This document shows positions 10,526-19,263 of a DNA stretch of 64,000 bases, piece after piece; position 1 is the first letter of the stretch; every line of letters starts with the position of its first letter. Made by a program: the position numbers and the translations under genes. Under the pieces are notes generated by a model. The model was not told the DNA's origin. It was given only the letters and a program-made list of their open reading frames with translations, and searched no databases. The stretch is from Tritrichomonas musculus (lineage: Eukaryota; Parabasalia; Tritrichomonadida; Tritrichomonadidae). Location: positions 7,487,501-7,551,500 of the forward strand of contig JAPFFF010000005.1 of NCBI GenBank assembly GCA_039105265.1. Direction: 5' to 3'.

Positions 10526-12100
10526 ATGAATGAGCAACAAAACAACAGGACTATTCAAGTCTTTGGATGGACGGAAGACGAGTTAGCCATTTTCACAGAT
10601 ATTCAAAGAGATATTTGCCAAATGAAAGCTGCTGCAGTTTCTTGGGATGATATCATGAAAAAATTCCACCTCAGGTCCTTAAACAACATAACCACATGTA
10701 TAAACGAAACCATACAAGGAAATATATGGACACCTGGTCAGATAACCGGGGGTAGACTTTGCTTTTTATCTGATGTGGATATTTATATATTCAAAAAGAA
10801 AATAAACCAAGCATTTTGTGACCTTGACTGCATAAATACAAAGGAAGCTTTACAAATAGTTCTAGAATTAAAAGATTTCAGATACATTCGAGGTCAATTT
10901 TTAGCACAAATGACTTCTCAAAAAATAACACTTCCTAAGACTATTCTCGAAACACTAAACAATATGAAAACATATATTCCAAGTGTCAACTGGCTCTATA
11001 ACTTTTATAAAGAACATGAAATAATCTTGAAAAATCCTGCAAATTTGGAAGAGGCAAGGAAGTTCTATTGCAACATTGCCGTAATTAATAGCTTCTTTCA
11101 AAAGAACTTAGCTATTCTAAACAACACTGATCCTCGATTAAAATTCAATGCTGATGAAACTAGCTCGATCTGTTCAAAAAAGTTCATAGCCCTCATTCTC
11201 AATAGAAGTAATATGGCAACCGTTCCTGTTCCTGCCAACGAGCCACACATTTCTACAATGTTATGCTACAACGCAGCTGGTCACCGATTGCGTCCATTCA
11301 TTATTATTCCTGCAAGAAAAAATATGCCAGACGAACTCAAAGACATTGAAGATGCTTTCATCACATCTCAATCATCTGGATGGATGACAACCCGTTTATT
11401 TTCCGCGTTTGCAGTCTTTTTCGTTGCTGAAATCAATAAATACAGACTCCAATTACCTCAAGCTTTACGAAGTCAAACAATTTACTTATTTGTTGATAAT
11501 CACCCATCAAGATGCAACTCATTCGCAATCGAATTTCTAAGAATGCACAACATTCGCCTCATCACATTCCCAGCTCATTGTACTCATGTTATACAACCAT
11601 ACGATGTTGGAGTGGCTTCTTCATTCAAACTAAACATGTCATCTTTTCGGCTCTCAAAATCAATACGTGACAAAACCGCCAATTTCAATGATACTGCCAA
11701 AGCACGATACATTACTATCTCATCTATAATTAATTCATGGAACTCAATTCCATTTGAAGTTCTTCAAAAAAGTTTCATTTCTTGTGGCTTGCACCCTTTT
11801 AACCCAAGTGCAGTTCTTTTAAATCCATTGACAAATCCAAATTGTAATGCAATGGGACCAAGAAGACGAGGCACAATCGACATAACAAATCAAGAATTAA
11901 CATCCGATGCAAATCGTCTCCTCATATATAATCACGAAAAGGGAACAAATCTTGCAAATGCTTCTGAAATACCAAGCCCAACTTATGCATCAGTTCGACC
12001 TTTATTGACTTCACGACATGATAGAACTGGTTATATTCTCTCAGAACTTCCAGCTTTACTCATAAAGCAACCAGATGGAAGCTTTGTAGACGTCCTTTAA
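10526..12100 (+). CDS. Pogo/CENP-B-type DDE transposase
   Basis: The 524-aa protein has the DDE_1 catalytic core seen in pogo, Tigger and jerky transposases. The three acidic residues are D210 (KFNADETSS), D324 (YLFVDNHPSR) and D360 (VIQPYDVGV), a DD35D arrangement. The third is preceded by the hallmark TFPAHCTHVIQPYD segment. The N-terminal 150 residues are helical and probably hold the helix-turn-helix domains that bind the transposon ends. The frame is intact, so the enzyme may be functional. Codon use is less AT-rich than the neighbouring cellular genes. I could not define convincing terminal inverted repeats around it. It could be a domesticated gene or an element with degraded ends. Confidence 0.85.
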   Translation: MNEQQNNRTIQVFGWTEDELAIFTDIQRDICQMKAAAVSWDDIMKKFHLRSLNNITTCINETIQGNIWTPGQITGGRLCFLSDVDIYIFKKKINQAFCDLDCINTKEALQIVLELKDFRYIRGQFLAQMTSQKITLPKTILETLNNMKTYIPSVNWLYNFYKEHEIILKNPANLEEARKFYCNIAVINSFFQKNLAILNNTDPRLKFNADETSSICSKKFIALILNRSNMATVPVPANEPHISTMLCYNAAGHRLRPFIIIPARKNMPDELKDIEDAFITSQSSGWMTTRLFSAFAVFFVAEINKYRLQLPQALRSQTIYLFVDNHPSRCNSFAIEFLRMHNIRLITFPAHCTHVIQPYDVGVASSFKLNMSSFRLSKSIRDKTANFNDTAKARYITISSIINSWNSIPFEVLQKSFISCGLHPFNPSAVLLNPLTNPNCNAMGPRRRGTIDITNQELTSDANRLLIYNHEKGTNLANASEIPSPTYASVRPLLTSRHDRTGYILSELPALLIKQPDGSFVDVL

Positions 12101-13163
12101 ATAAATAAAAAATCTTTAAAAAAGGTTCGATTCATAGGAGTTTGTTTTTTTTATTTTTTATTTTTATTTTTATTTTTTTTTTTTTTTTTTAAATAGTTTT
12201 TTTCGATTTTCATCTCCTTTCTTTTGCATATTTTTTTATAAAATAACAAATAATAAGCATATAAATAATAAAAAAATGTAAAAATTAAAAAAATAAAAAA
12301 AAAGTCAAAATCGTATATGATGGATCATTATATGATTTTTAAATTTTTCTATTTTTTCATAATAATAAGTTTTTTGAATGGAAATCGGTATGTTTTTTGT
12401 ATTTGAACATTCATTGCGGCACCTAAAAAGATATCTATATTCCATCTTTGAAAAAAATAATTAAAATCCAAATATTTGTGCATATTATAATTTTAATGCA
12501 AAAACATGATATAATAAATAAAGCAAGAATAGAAAAAACGCATCATTAAATTAAATGATATTATTATTTATTTCATTGGTGATATTTGATTAACGAATTG
12601 TTGGCTTTGAGTAATAAGTATAAAAAATAATTGGGAATAAAACGGGGAATAATGGTAGATATATATTAAGATTAAAAATGTTTTGAAATTAAGTTGAAGT
12701 TGAAACTTTTTTGTGTGTAATTTGAATTTTCTGTTCAGCCTGCTTTTAACTGATACAAAATTGGTTTGGTAAAAATAAAAGATGAGTGAAATAAAAATAA
12801 AATTAAACGCATTTAGAAAGGACGTTGTTTATTTTTAACTTTTTGTAAAAAAAAGAGAAAAATACATAATTTTTTGAATACAAATTTCACTTTTTAAATT
12901 AATTCAATTTTCTGAGGCCACTATAAGGTTAATTGAGAGAAATATATATTTTTTATACTAACTGTATCAATAAAGTAAAATTACGGTTATTGTAAAAAAA
13001 ATCATTTTTATTCAATTTTTTGAAAATTAATAACCATGCTTAACTCATTACAATATTAACAAAGATTAAAAATTTTGATAAAACTAGTTGAAAATTCATT
13101 CATTATATATCTTTAAATAATGATTTGGGGATTAATTAATTTTATATTTGCAAAAAGTTCTTT
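12101..13163. other. AT-rich spacer between transposase and Maverick
   Basis: About 1.06 kb without a supported gene. Poly-T/A tracts follow the transposase stop (12140-12300). The probable 3' end of the first transposon lies somewhere here. The last six bases, TTCTTT at 13158-13163, are the left copy of the Maverick target duplication. Confidence 0.5.
13158..13163. repeat. Target-site duplication, left copy
   Basis: TTCTTT directly precedes the left terminal repeat. The same bases occur at 22620-22625 at the right end (TCTTT if the terminal T is assigned to the element). Rve integrases of Mavericks make 5-6 bp duplications. Confidence 0.7.
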
Positions 13164-13228
13164 AGTAGTATACGTTAGGCTGTGCGCCCTTAACGGTCGC
13201 CCAGACCTAACTGCGCCGATGATTTCAC
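13164..13228 (+). repeat. Left terminal inverted repeat (65 bp, perfect)
   Basis: Starts AGTAGTATACG and ends GATGATTTCAC. It matches the reverse complement of 22556-22620 at every base; identity stops at the next base on both sides. It is much more GC-rich than its surroundings. Positions 13174-13211 form an imperfect palindrome: GTTAGG pairs with CCTAAC, CTG with CAG and GCG with CGC, around the loop CCCTTAACGGT. Confidence 0.95.
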
Positions 13229-13301
13229 CAAGGCCATTTATAAATTTTTTTCTCTATTTTTATTTTTATTTTTAAATTTTTTTCTTCATATCAAAAAACA
13301 A

Positions 13302-13601
13302 ATGTGGGGAAAAAGAAGGAACTATATGATCACATTCTGGACACATGAATACCCTAAAGAGCTGCCAGATAACTCCACTTATCTATGTACATGTGAGGAT
13401 ACTTGTGAGAATGGCAGATATCATGGTCATGCATTCATTTATTTCAAAAATCCAGAAGATATGAAGTGTGTTAAGAGCTTATTTGGTCATAATGCTCATT
13501 TAGAAGTGCCTCGTAGAAACAGCTGGTGTATTCGATATATACTGAATAACAATACGAGAAAACATGACTTCCAAGAATTTGGTGAACGGCCATTAGATTA
13601 A
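13302..13601 (+). CDS. HUH Rep-like endonuclease domain protein (CRESS-Rep-like, no helicase)
   Basis: The 99-aa protein resembles the N-terminal nicking domain of Rep from circular ssDNA viruses. Motif I is near residues 6-13 (RNYMITFW). Motif II is YHGHAFIYF with H41-G-H43, the metal-binding HUH pair. Motif III is RYILN with Y79 as candidate nicking tyrosine; the usual YxxK lysine is Asn82. The end, DFQEFGERP, copies a familiar Rep phrase. Rep proteins nick an origin hairpin and link to the 5' end to start rolling-circle or rolling-hairpin replication. No superfamily 3 helicase domain follows. It is the first gene of the element, 74 bases inside the left repeat, with TCATATCA upstream. The role is inferred from motifs and position. 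Confidence 0.7.
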   Translation: MWGKRRNYMITFWTHEYPKELPDNSTYLCTCEDTCENGRYHGHAFIYFKNPEDMKCVKSLFGHNAHLEVPRRNSWCIRYILNNNTRKHDFQEFGERPLD

Positions 13602-13618
13602 TTTTTTGTATTTGAAAA

Positions 13619-13930
13619 ATGAGCTTTGTTCCATTAAAAGGCTTTATAAATGACTATGAGATTTTAAATAAATACCCTTTCACCATAAGAAATAAGAAGA
13701 CACGTAAACCATTGAAAGATTCAAAACATAATGAAGGTTATTTGACGGTTAATTTGAATGGTGTAAACTATTTAAAACACGTTATTATTGCCAAACAATT
13801 TTTGCCTAACGATGATCCTGTTCACAAAAAAGAAGTCGATCATAAAAACCGTAATCGTAAAGATAACCGTCTATGTAATTTACGATGGGTAACACATTCT
13901 GAAAACAATTATAATCGTAAAATGCCGTAA
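13619..13930 (+). CDS. HNH endonuclease (phage/homing type)
   Basis: This 103-aa protein starts 17 bases after the preceding stop. Its C-terminal half is a classic HNH_3 motif: EVDHKNRNRKDNRLCNLRW, then THSENN, with H75 as catalytic base. The N-terminal half (YEILNKYPFTIRNKKTRK) looks like the substrate-recognition arm of NUMOD4-HNH nucleases. Such enzymes cut DNA as homing endonucleases or help phage DNA packaging. Here it may act in replication, packaging or spread of the element (inference). I do not know it as a standard Maverick gene. Confidence 0.8.
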   Translation: MSFVPLKGFINDYEILNKYPFTIRNKKTRKPLKDSKHNEGYLTVNLNGVNYLKHVIIAKQFLPNDDPVHKKEVDHKNRNRKDNRLCNLRWVTHSENNYNRKMP

Positions 13931-13946
13931 TTTATTTTTATTCAAA

Positions 13947-15410
13947 ATGTCAGATATAATAATTATTCAAGGTCAAATTCGTTTCAATCCACCTATAACA
14001 AATCAAAAAGTTACAGATTTGAAAAGAGAACACAATTTTAAATACATAGATATCACAAATAATTATGTGACATGTTTAGTGCCCTATAATTGGATACCAG
14101 CAAAGGGGTTTAGGGATGAATTAGAAATATTTGCGAATAATATGAAGGGAAAATTATTTAGAGAACGTTTTAGTGGTGAAATTTTGGCCTATAAAGGATC
14201 GCCTAATGCTAAATCTGCTTGGCGTTATTTCATTAAATATGGGAAGGTGCAAAGTGACAATAATGCTGCCTTTAAGTTCATAAAATATTATAAGCCCAAA
14301 CCAAAAAGACATGCAAAATGGGTGAAGCCAGAGCATGATGATGCATTACCGCCACCTCAAGAAGAACCATCACAAAATAAAACAATCTTTCAGAAAAAGT
14401 CATCGTCTTCGGCCAAACCTATACTTAAAAAGTTGGCATCTTCATCGTCTTCTTCTCAAACGTCTACATTATCATCAAGCGGTACATCAAGAGCGCCATC
14501 TCCTCCCCCACCCCCACAAACATCCCCTCAATCATCAAAACAAACATCAAGGCACACATCAAGACCACCAACACCTCCAATGGATTTAGACCAATTTATT
14601 GATTATAATGCAATCACTGATAATAATTCACAATTAGAATCAAAAGAAGTATATCCATATCTAAAACTATTAGTAGAAAAAGGAAAAAAAGTGAAAAGAA
14701 TAGGACATGTAGCCTTATTGCCTCCTGATTGGTTTTATTATCTATATGAGAATCCGAAACAAGAAGCAGTGGACTCTCTCTTTGAGTATCTTAGTAAAGC
14801 TCCACAGTTTAATAAGAAACCAATTGATTATTATGATTGCATTGTAATTCCTGCTGAACTAGAGGAACATTGGATATTAATAGTAATCGATAATGGCAAT
14901 AAAGATATCGGTGTATATGATTCAAACATGAAAGCATACCCAGATATCGGTAAAATAATGAATAAATTCTTGAAATCACAAGGCATTAATCAGAAATATC
15001 CAATGAGATATAATCGTGTTCCTAAACAAAATAATGATATTGATTGTGCTATATTAATGATGCAAAATGCAAGGATATTATTGCATGATGGTAAATGGCC
15101 TTATCCAATAGATGACGTACCTAATATTAGACAAAGAATTGCACGTGAATTAAAGAGCAAATCATTAGAAACAGCTGCCCTCCCACCTACACCACCCAGT
15201 TTTCAAAAACATTCTAACAACACAGAAAAACCGACTCTTCCCAAAAAAAAAATGAGTCAAGCTGAGAAGGAAAGAATCGAACAAGAGACTTATAATTATT
15301 TTATTAAAAAAGGTGCATACCATTTAGCTAAATCATATAAATACCCTTATTGGAATGTTCATGAAGATGTAGAATCTGGTGTACCAAAAGATAAATCAAA
15401 AAGAATGTAA
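13947..15410 (+). CDS. Maverick maturation protease (adenain/Ulp1-like cysteine protease) with N-terminal extension
   Basis: The 487-aa protein has three parts. Residues 1-120 are a domain I do not recognise. Residues about 130-215 are a Ser/Pro/Thr-rich linker. Residues about 225-410 hold the C48/C5-type protease fold, with catalytic H308 (EEHWILIVID), D325 (VYDS), Q361 and C367 (QNNDIDCAI). The H-D spacing of 17 equals the H-E spacing of adenovirus protease. In Mavericks this enzyme is thought to cleave capsid precursor proteins during assembly. A basic tail follows. TTCAAA lies just before the ATG, a very short initiator-like leader. Confidence 0.85.
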   Translation: MSDIIIIQGQIRFNPPITNQKVTDLKREHNFKYIDITNNYVTCLVPYNWIPAKGFRDELEIFANNMKGKLFRERFSGEILAYKGSPNAKSAWRYFIKYGKVQSDNNAAFKFIKYYKPKPKRHAKWVKPEHDDALPPPQEEPSQNKTIFQKKSSSSAKPILKKLASSSSSSQTSTLSSSGTSRAPSPPPPPQTSPQSSKQTSRHTSRPPTPPMDLDQFIDYNAITDNNSQLESKEVYPYLKLLVEKGKKVKRIGHVALLPPDWFYYLYENPKQEAVDSLFEYLSKAPQFNKKPIDYYDCIVIPAELEEHWILIVIDNGNKDIGVYDSNMKAYPDIGKIMNKFLKSQGINQKYPMRYNRVPKQNNDIDCAILMMQNARILLHDGKWPYPIDDVPNIRQRIARELKSKSLETAALPPTPPSFQKHSNNTEKPTLPKKKMSQAEKERIEQETYNYFIKKGAYHLAKSYKYPYWNVHEDVESGVPKDKSKRM

Positions 15411-15435
15411 ATTAAAAATTTTTCAATAAATAAAA

Positions 15436-15804
15436 ATGCCAGAATTAATTTTGCCAATTGAATGTTCACTTTATTTTAATAAAACATTGAAAAAGACAGA
15501 AATATCTGAATTATCAGAAATTTGTAAATCAAAGTTTAAATTATCAAACAAAAAAATAATCTTTACTGATTGGGCAAAGAAATTTGATTGGGATGATTAT
15601 GAGGACGTTAAAGAAATATTGAATTTAGTGGCCAAATATTGTTCAGTACATAAAATCACACTTTTTGGATCGATAATTGGTTATATAGGTGAAAGGAATG
15701 AAAATATGGTCAAATCAAAAGCCTATCAGATTCAATTGAAAAAGGGAGATATAATTCCAAAGGAAATAATCCTTCATGCTAGTAAACCAAGGAAGAATAA
15801 GTAA
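15436..15804 (+). CDS. Maverick protein of unknown function (122 aa)
   Basis: Not recognised. The frame is intact, starts with ATG 26 bases after the protease and ends with a lysine-rich tail (KPRKNK). It shows alternating strands and helices and no membrane segment. TTTCAATAAATAAAA precedes it like other genes of the element. Its place between the protease and the candidate penton gene suggests a virion-related or accessory role, but nothing in the sequence proves this. Confidence 0.65.
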   Translation: MPELILPIECSLYFNKTLKKTEISELSEICKSKFKLSNKKIIFTDWAKKFDWDDYEDVKEILNLVAKYCSVHKITLFGSIIGYIGERNENMVKSKAYQIQLKKGDIIPKEIILHASKPRKNK

Positions 15805-15824
15805 GATATTTATTTTTAGTCAAA

Positions 15825-16790
15825 ATGGAGTTACCACCAAGAGTTAAAACACAACACCCTAATCGTGAAAATATTGTACATGATGCTAACGTTCCTGTCC
15901 CAATTGAGACTGCTTTTTTCTTAGAGGACTCACAAAGAGATCCAAGCAAATTTAATCGTTTTTATTTCAATTTTCCTGGTGATTGGTCAACGTCAAACAA
16001 AGGCGAAACAATTGTGGGTGTAAGGTCAATGTGGCTCGTTTCAAAAAGACGAAAACTTGAATTCACTATCTCAATTGCTAAATATTTAAAGGTTTCATTT
16101 GATAAAATACCTGGATTCAGTATACACGATAGAATTAAATCTATGACTTCATCTCTTTATCAGGATGATTTAAAAATCAAAGAAATAAAAGTAATTGACT
16201 GGCTCTCAACAGAAAGAGATTTCAGAGGATTTTTTGAAGCAGTCCACAATGCTTTGAAATCATATATCTCAATATGGTGGAATAGCATCACTAACGCATT
16301 TGAACAATCTGATATTGATGTTTTGAATAGAGACATACAAACTGATGGTTATTATGACGAAAAAGGTTTTCATGAAAAAATATATTCTGAACGAAACAAT
16401 AATTCTTTAGATAAATACGGTTGTGCTTTCAAAATAACTGAAATGAATAAAGATTTTGAGGAAGTATTCAATATTGGTGACGGACCTACTCAAAATAGAA
16501 AAGGAAAATATAATTTGTATGAAAATGAATTAATTTTTGATAATATTTGGGATCGTCATTCATGTAAAGTTTATTCTTCACTTGGCGAACAATCATTACA
16601 TAATTATATCGGTAATTCACAAATTTATTATAATCCTATCAAATATTTTAAATTGAATTCTTCTTATCAACGGTTTTGGATTGAATTATATTCTGCCAGA
16701 CAATACAATGCCCCCGTTAAATTACCCAATGGAGAAACTTTTGTCATGGAAATGCAGTTTTTGCCTTATAATAAGATGTTATACGTTTAA
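15825..16790 (+). CDS. Candidate minor capsid (penton-like) protein
   Basis: The 321-aa protein lies between the protease and integrase genes, in the morphogenetic block. It is strand-rich (GETIVGVRSMWLVSKRRKLEFTISI near residue 65) and ends in FWIELYSARQ followed by ETFVMEMQFLP. This fits a jelly-roll domain like the Polinton minor capsid. No motif proves the fold. The gene start is set by ATG 25 bases after the TAA-proximal region, with AGTCAAA just before it. Alternative: another structural or DNA-binding protein. Confidence 0.45.
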   Translation: MELPPRVKTQHPNRENIVHDANVPVPIETAFFLEDSQRDPSKFNRFYFNFPGDWSTSNKGETIVGVRSMWLVSKRRKLEFTISIAKYLKVSFDKIPGFSIHDRIKSMTSSLYQDDLKIKEIKVIDWLSTERDFRGFFEAVHNALKSYISIWWNSITNAFEQSDIDVLNRDIQTDGYYDEKGFHEKIYSERNNNSLDKYGCAFKITEMNKDFEEVFNIGDGPTQNRKGKYNLYENELIFDNIWDRHSCKVYSSLGEQSLHNYIGNSQIYYNPIKYFKLNSSYQRFWIELYSARQYNAPVKLPNGETFVMEMQFLPYNKMLYV

Positions 16791-16801
16791 TTTATAAAAA
16801 A

Positions 16802-17944
16802 ATGACATCACTTGCAGAATTATACAAGGAATATCCATACCGTGGTCCAGCTTTTGAAAAACATGCACTTGAAAAAGGTTATTCGAAAAAAGAGATAAGG
16901 AAATTTCAATCAGAATCCGTTGTTCATGATCAAAAAGTGCCAACTCCTAAATATATACCTATCGTATCGTCTCATCCCGGAGGTTTTCAGATGGATACGT
17001 TTATAAACGATAAAGGAGCTAACGGTTTGAATTATTTGATGCTTATCAATATAAATACCCGTAAAGCTTATGCATATCCGATGAGAGGAAAAGGGGCGTT
17101 ACAGGTCAAATCAGCATTGAATAAATTCATCAAGGAAGAACCAAATTGCCATTCAATCGCTTCAGATCAAGATGCTGCTTATTTATCAGACGAAGTGACA
17201 TCTTGGATGAAAAGTCATAAAATTATATATACGACTACAACGGATGATAATCACAATAATTTAGGAATAATAAACCGTTTTATGAGAACGATAAGAGATT
17301 TAGCCGTTAACAAAAATTTGTTAGATGCCGATATATGGAAAGATATATCAAAAGAAGGTGAATTAACACACAAACCTACAAGAAATATTTCACCAAAAGA
17401 AATGCAGTCATTAATGTCAGCATATAATGAATCATATCATACTAAAATAAAAACAGCCCCCAATAAAATGACAGCCAAAGACGAACAGAAATATATTTTG
17501 AAAAATAAAACGCAAGCAAACCCTTATGATTTCAAAGAAGGTGATAAAGTACGTATCGTAGAAGAAAAAACGATTAAAAATAAAAAACGAAGAATGGTTA
17601 GCAATCAAGCATATACAGTTGATTCAAAATCTGGTAATTTATTCAAAATTGCCGCTAACGATAGATCTGTAAACGATTATCCTGGATACAAAATAGTTAA
17701 GGCGAAAGGATTTGTTCCTATGGCCAAAACATTGAAAGACGGCAAAAGAGGGAACATAGAGGAGATTTTAGGGTATAATAATGCAAATGACCAATACAAG
17801 GTCAAATGGGATGATGGAAGTCAAGGGTATACATATGCCAAAAGTATGAGAGAAGGAAATCCAACAATATTATCACGTTTAGAACGAATGTATTGGGTGA
17901 AAACAGGTGAAAACATACCAGTTAAAATCAGAAAATACATTTAA
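16802..17944 (+). CDS. Retroviral-type (rve) integrase with chromodomain-like C-terminus
   Basis: The 380-aa protein has the RNase H-fold integrase core. D65 lies in GGFQMDTF and D122 in IASDQDAAYL. The expected catalytic Glu, exactly 35 residues further, is N158 in NNLGIINRFMRTIRDL. The motif around it is typical of Maverick integrases; the acidic residue itself is not there. Residues about 310-365 (IEEILGYNNANDQYKVKWDDGSQ) look like a chromodomain, which tethers integrases to chromatin. Mavericks use this enzyme to insert into host DNA, giving the 5-6 bp duplication seen here. The Asn may make this copy inactive or reflect an unusual active site. Confidence 0.88.
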   Translation: MTSLAELYKEYPYRGPAFEKHALEKGYSKKEIRKFQSESVVHDQKVPTPKYIPIVSSHPGGFQMDTFINDKGANGLNYLMLININTRKAYAYPMRGKGALQVKSALNKFIKEEPNCHSIASDQDAAYLSDEVTSWMKSHKIIYTTTTDDNHNNLGIINRFMRTIRDLAVNKNLLDADIWKDISKEGELTHKPTRNISPKEMQSLMSAYNESYHTKIKTAPNKMTAKDEQKYILKNKTQANPYDFKEGDKVRIVEEKTIKNKKRRMVSNQAYTVDSKSGNLFKIAANDRSVNDYPGYKIVKAKGFVPMAKTLKDGKRGNIEEILGYNNANDQYKVKWDDGSQGYTYAKSMREGNPTILSRLERMYWVKTGENIPVKIRKYI

Positions 17945-17958
17945 TTATTCTTAATCAA

Positions 17959-18816
17959 ATGAAAGGAAATATTATTCAAAAAGTTGAAGAATTGATCAAT
18001 GAGACACTCAGAAAAAGTATGAGAGAAATTGAGGGCGCTTTGATCAAACCATTATCAGAAAATTATCCGTTTTCATCAAATGGGATATACTTTTTGATTG
18101 GACGTCCTGGTGCTGGCAAAAGTTATTGGATTTGGCGCCATATTATGATTACTGAAAGATTATTTAAACATCCATATTATCATAAAATTTATTTCTGCTC
18201 AACGTCTGGTAAAATGGATAAAACCGCCGAAGTTTTGAATAAAAAGATTCAAACAAAAATAATTTATGTCTCAGAAAAACAATTGATGAGCGTTCTTCAG
18301 AAACATTTGAAAAGGAAAATAAAATATTATGCACTTGTCAAACATATCCTCTCAAAAATGAAAGAAACGTCTGATGAGATGAGGCGTTTAATTGAAAAGC
18401 ATCATTTAACTGACCTTCAAGATAAAATCATTTATATTGCCAGTAAGCTTTGTAAATATGGAACCGCCTCTTATCCATTCAATACTCTGATTATTCTTGA
18501 TGATTGTGCTGGTTCAGATTTATTGAAAAACGGTAATTCAGAATTTATTAAATTATTGACAAAAACAAGACATTATAACATAACGTGCATAATGGCATTT
18601 CAAACGATAAGATTTGTGCACATAAATGCTAAACGTATGGCAACCGATATTATCTGTTATAGCGGTTATTCAGAAGAAGATTTCACCTCTTTATTGCAGC
18701 AAACAAATAACAACTTAAATACAAAGGCAACTGTGCAAGAATACTTGCAACATAGAGAACCGCATGACAAATTTATCATGAACATAACTGCAAACAAATA
18801 CTATTTTGAATCTTAA
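17959..18816 (+). CDS. A32-like (FtsK/HerA) genome-packaging ATPase
   Basis: The 285-aa protein has Walker A GRPGAGKS (residues 48-55) and Walker B TLIILDDCAG with D181-D182. A sensor segment, NITCIMAFQTIRFV, with a conserved glutamine follows. Order and spacing match packaging ATPases of Mavericks, virophages and large DNA viruses, which pump DNA into the capsid. The length is typical of Maverick ATPases. It starts 14 bases after the integrase stop, preceded by AATCAA. Confidence 0.9.
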   Translation: MKGNIIQKVEELINETLRKSMREIEGALIKPLSENYPFSSNGIYFLIGRPGAGKSYWIWRHIMITERLFKHPYYHKIYFCSTSGKMDKTAEVLNKKIQTKIIYVSEKQLMSVLQKHLKRKIKYYALVKHILSKMKETSDEMRRLIEKHHLTDLQDKIIYIASKLCKYGTASYPFNTLIILDDCAGSDLLKNGNSEFIKLLTKTRHYNITCIMAFQTIRFVHINAKRMATDIICYSGYSEEDFTSLLQQTNNNLNTKATVQEYLQHREPHDKFIMNITANKYYFES

Positions 18817-18835
18817 ACGTTTTATTGAATTTTAA

Positions 18836-19234
18836 ATGGGATTATTTAGAAAATGGGCGAGAAGAAGTATTGGCCTTGGAAGTCAATTATTAATGGGAGC
18901 AGCAAATTCAGCAACAGGAGGATTAGCAGGTAAATTAGCGGATAATGCAACAGGAATAATGAAAAATCAATCAGGATTAATAGGCAAAACAATGGGTAGT
19001 TTAGGCAAAGCATTTTTAAGCGATAATATGAGAAACAAAATCTCAAATGTAGCGGATGCAGCAATAAAATACATTCCAAAAGGCAACGTAAGAGAAGCAT
19101 TAACAAAAATCAATAATCATGCACAAGGAAGAGATGAAAACTATAAAATGCCAAAACCCGCTAAAACAGAATCGAGTAGTTCAAATAATTCACCAGCACC
19201 TATAAATCATGTACATTCATCAAATTATGAATAA
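18836..19234 (+). CDS. Small Gly/Ala-rich amphipathic protein (possible pVI/pX-type virion component)
   Basis: This 132-aa protein begins with a basic amphipathic segment (FRKWARRSIG) and continues with a Gly/Ala-rich helical stretch to residue 55. A basic region and a Ser/Asn/Pro-rich tail follow. The composition recalls small membrane-active or DNA-binding adenovirus and Maverick proteins. A protein of the same style is encoded in the decayed neighbour element (27961-28215). No conserved motif confirms the role. Confidence 0.6.
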   Translation: MGLFRKWARRSIGLGSQLLMGAANSATGGLAGKLADNATGIMKNQSGLIGKTMGSLGKAFLSDNMRNKISNVADAAIKYIPKGNVREALTKINNHAQGRDENYKMPKPAKTESSSSNNSPAPINHVHSSNYE

Positions 19235-19263
19235 TAAGAAAAGTCAATTTTATTGAGTTTTAA

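Noticed and set aside
10340-12935. Possible inverted repeats around the first pogo-like transposase (CCTATAGT region near 10355 and ACTATAAGG near 12919)
   Set aside because: The match is only about 16 of 18 bases with two gaps, in AT-rich DNA where such matches occur by chance. No target duplication was seen, so the ends were left undefined.
13302-13601. Rep-like gene as a remnant of an integrated ssDNA virus
   Set aside because: It lies inside the intact terminal repeats, has the element's own leader type and is spaced like its neighbours. It is more likely a resident gene of the Maverick, though ancient capture from such a virus is possible.
14335-14589. His/Leu-rich plus-strand ORF inside the protease gene
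   Set aside because: It is the shifted frame of the Ser/Pro-rich linker of the protease and has no independent support.
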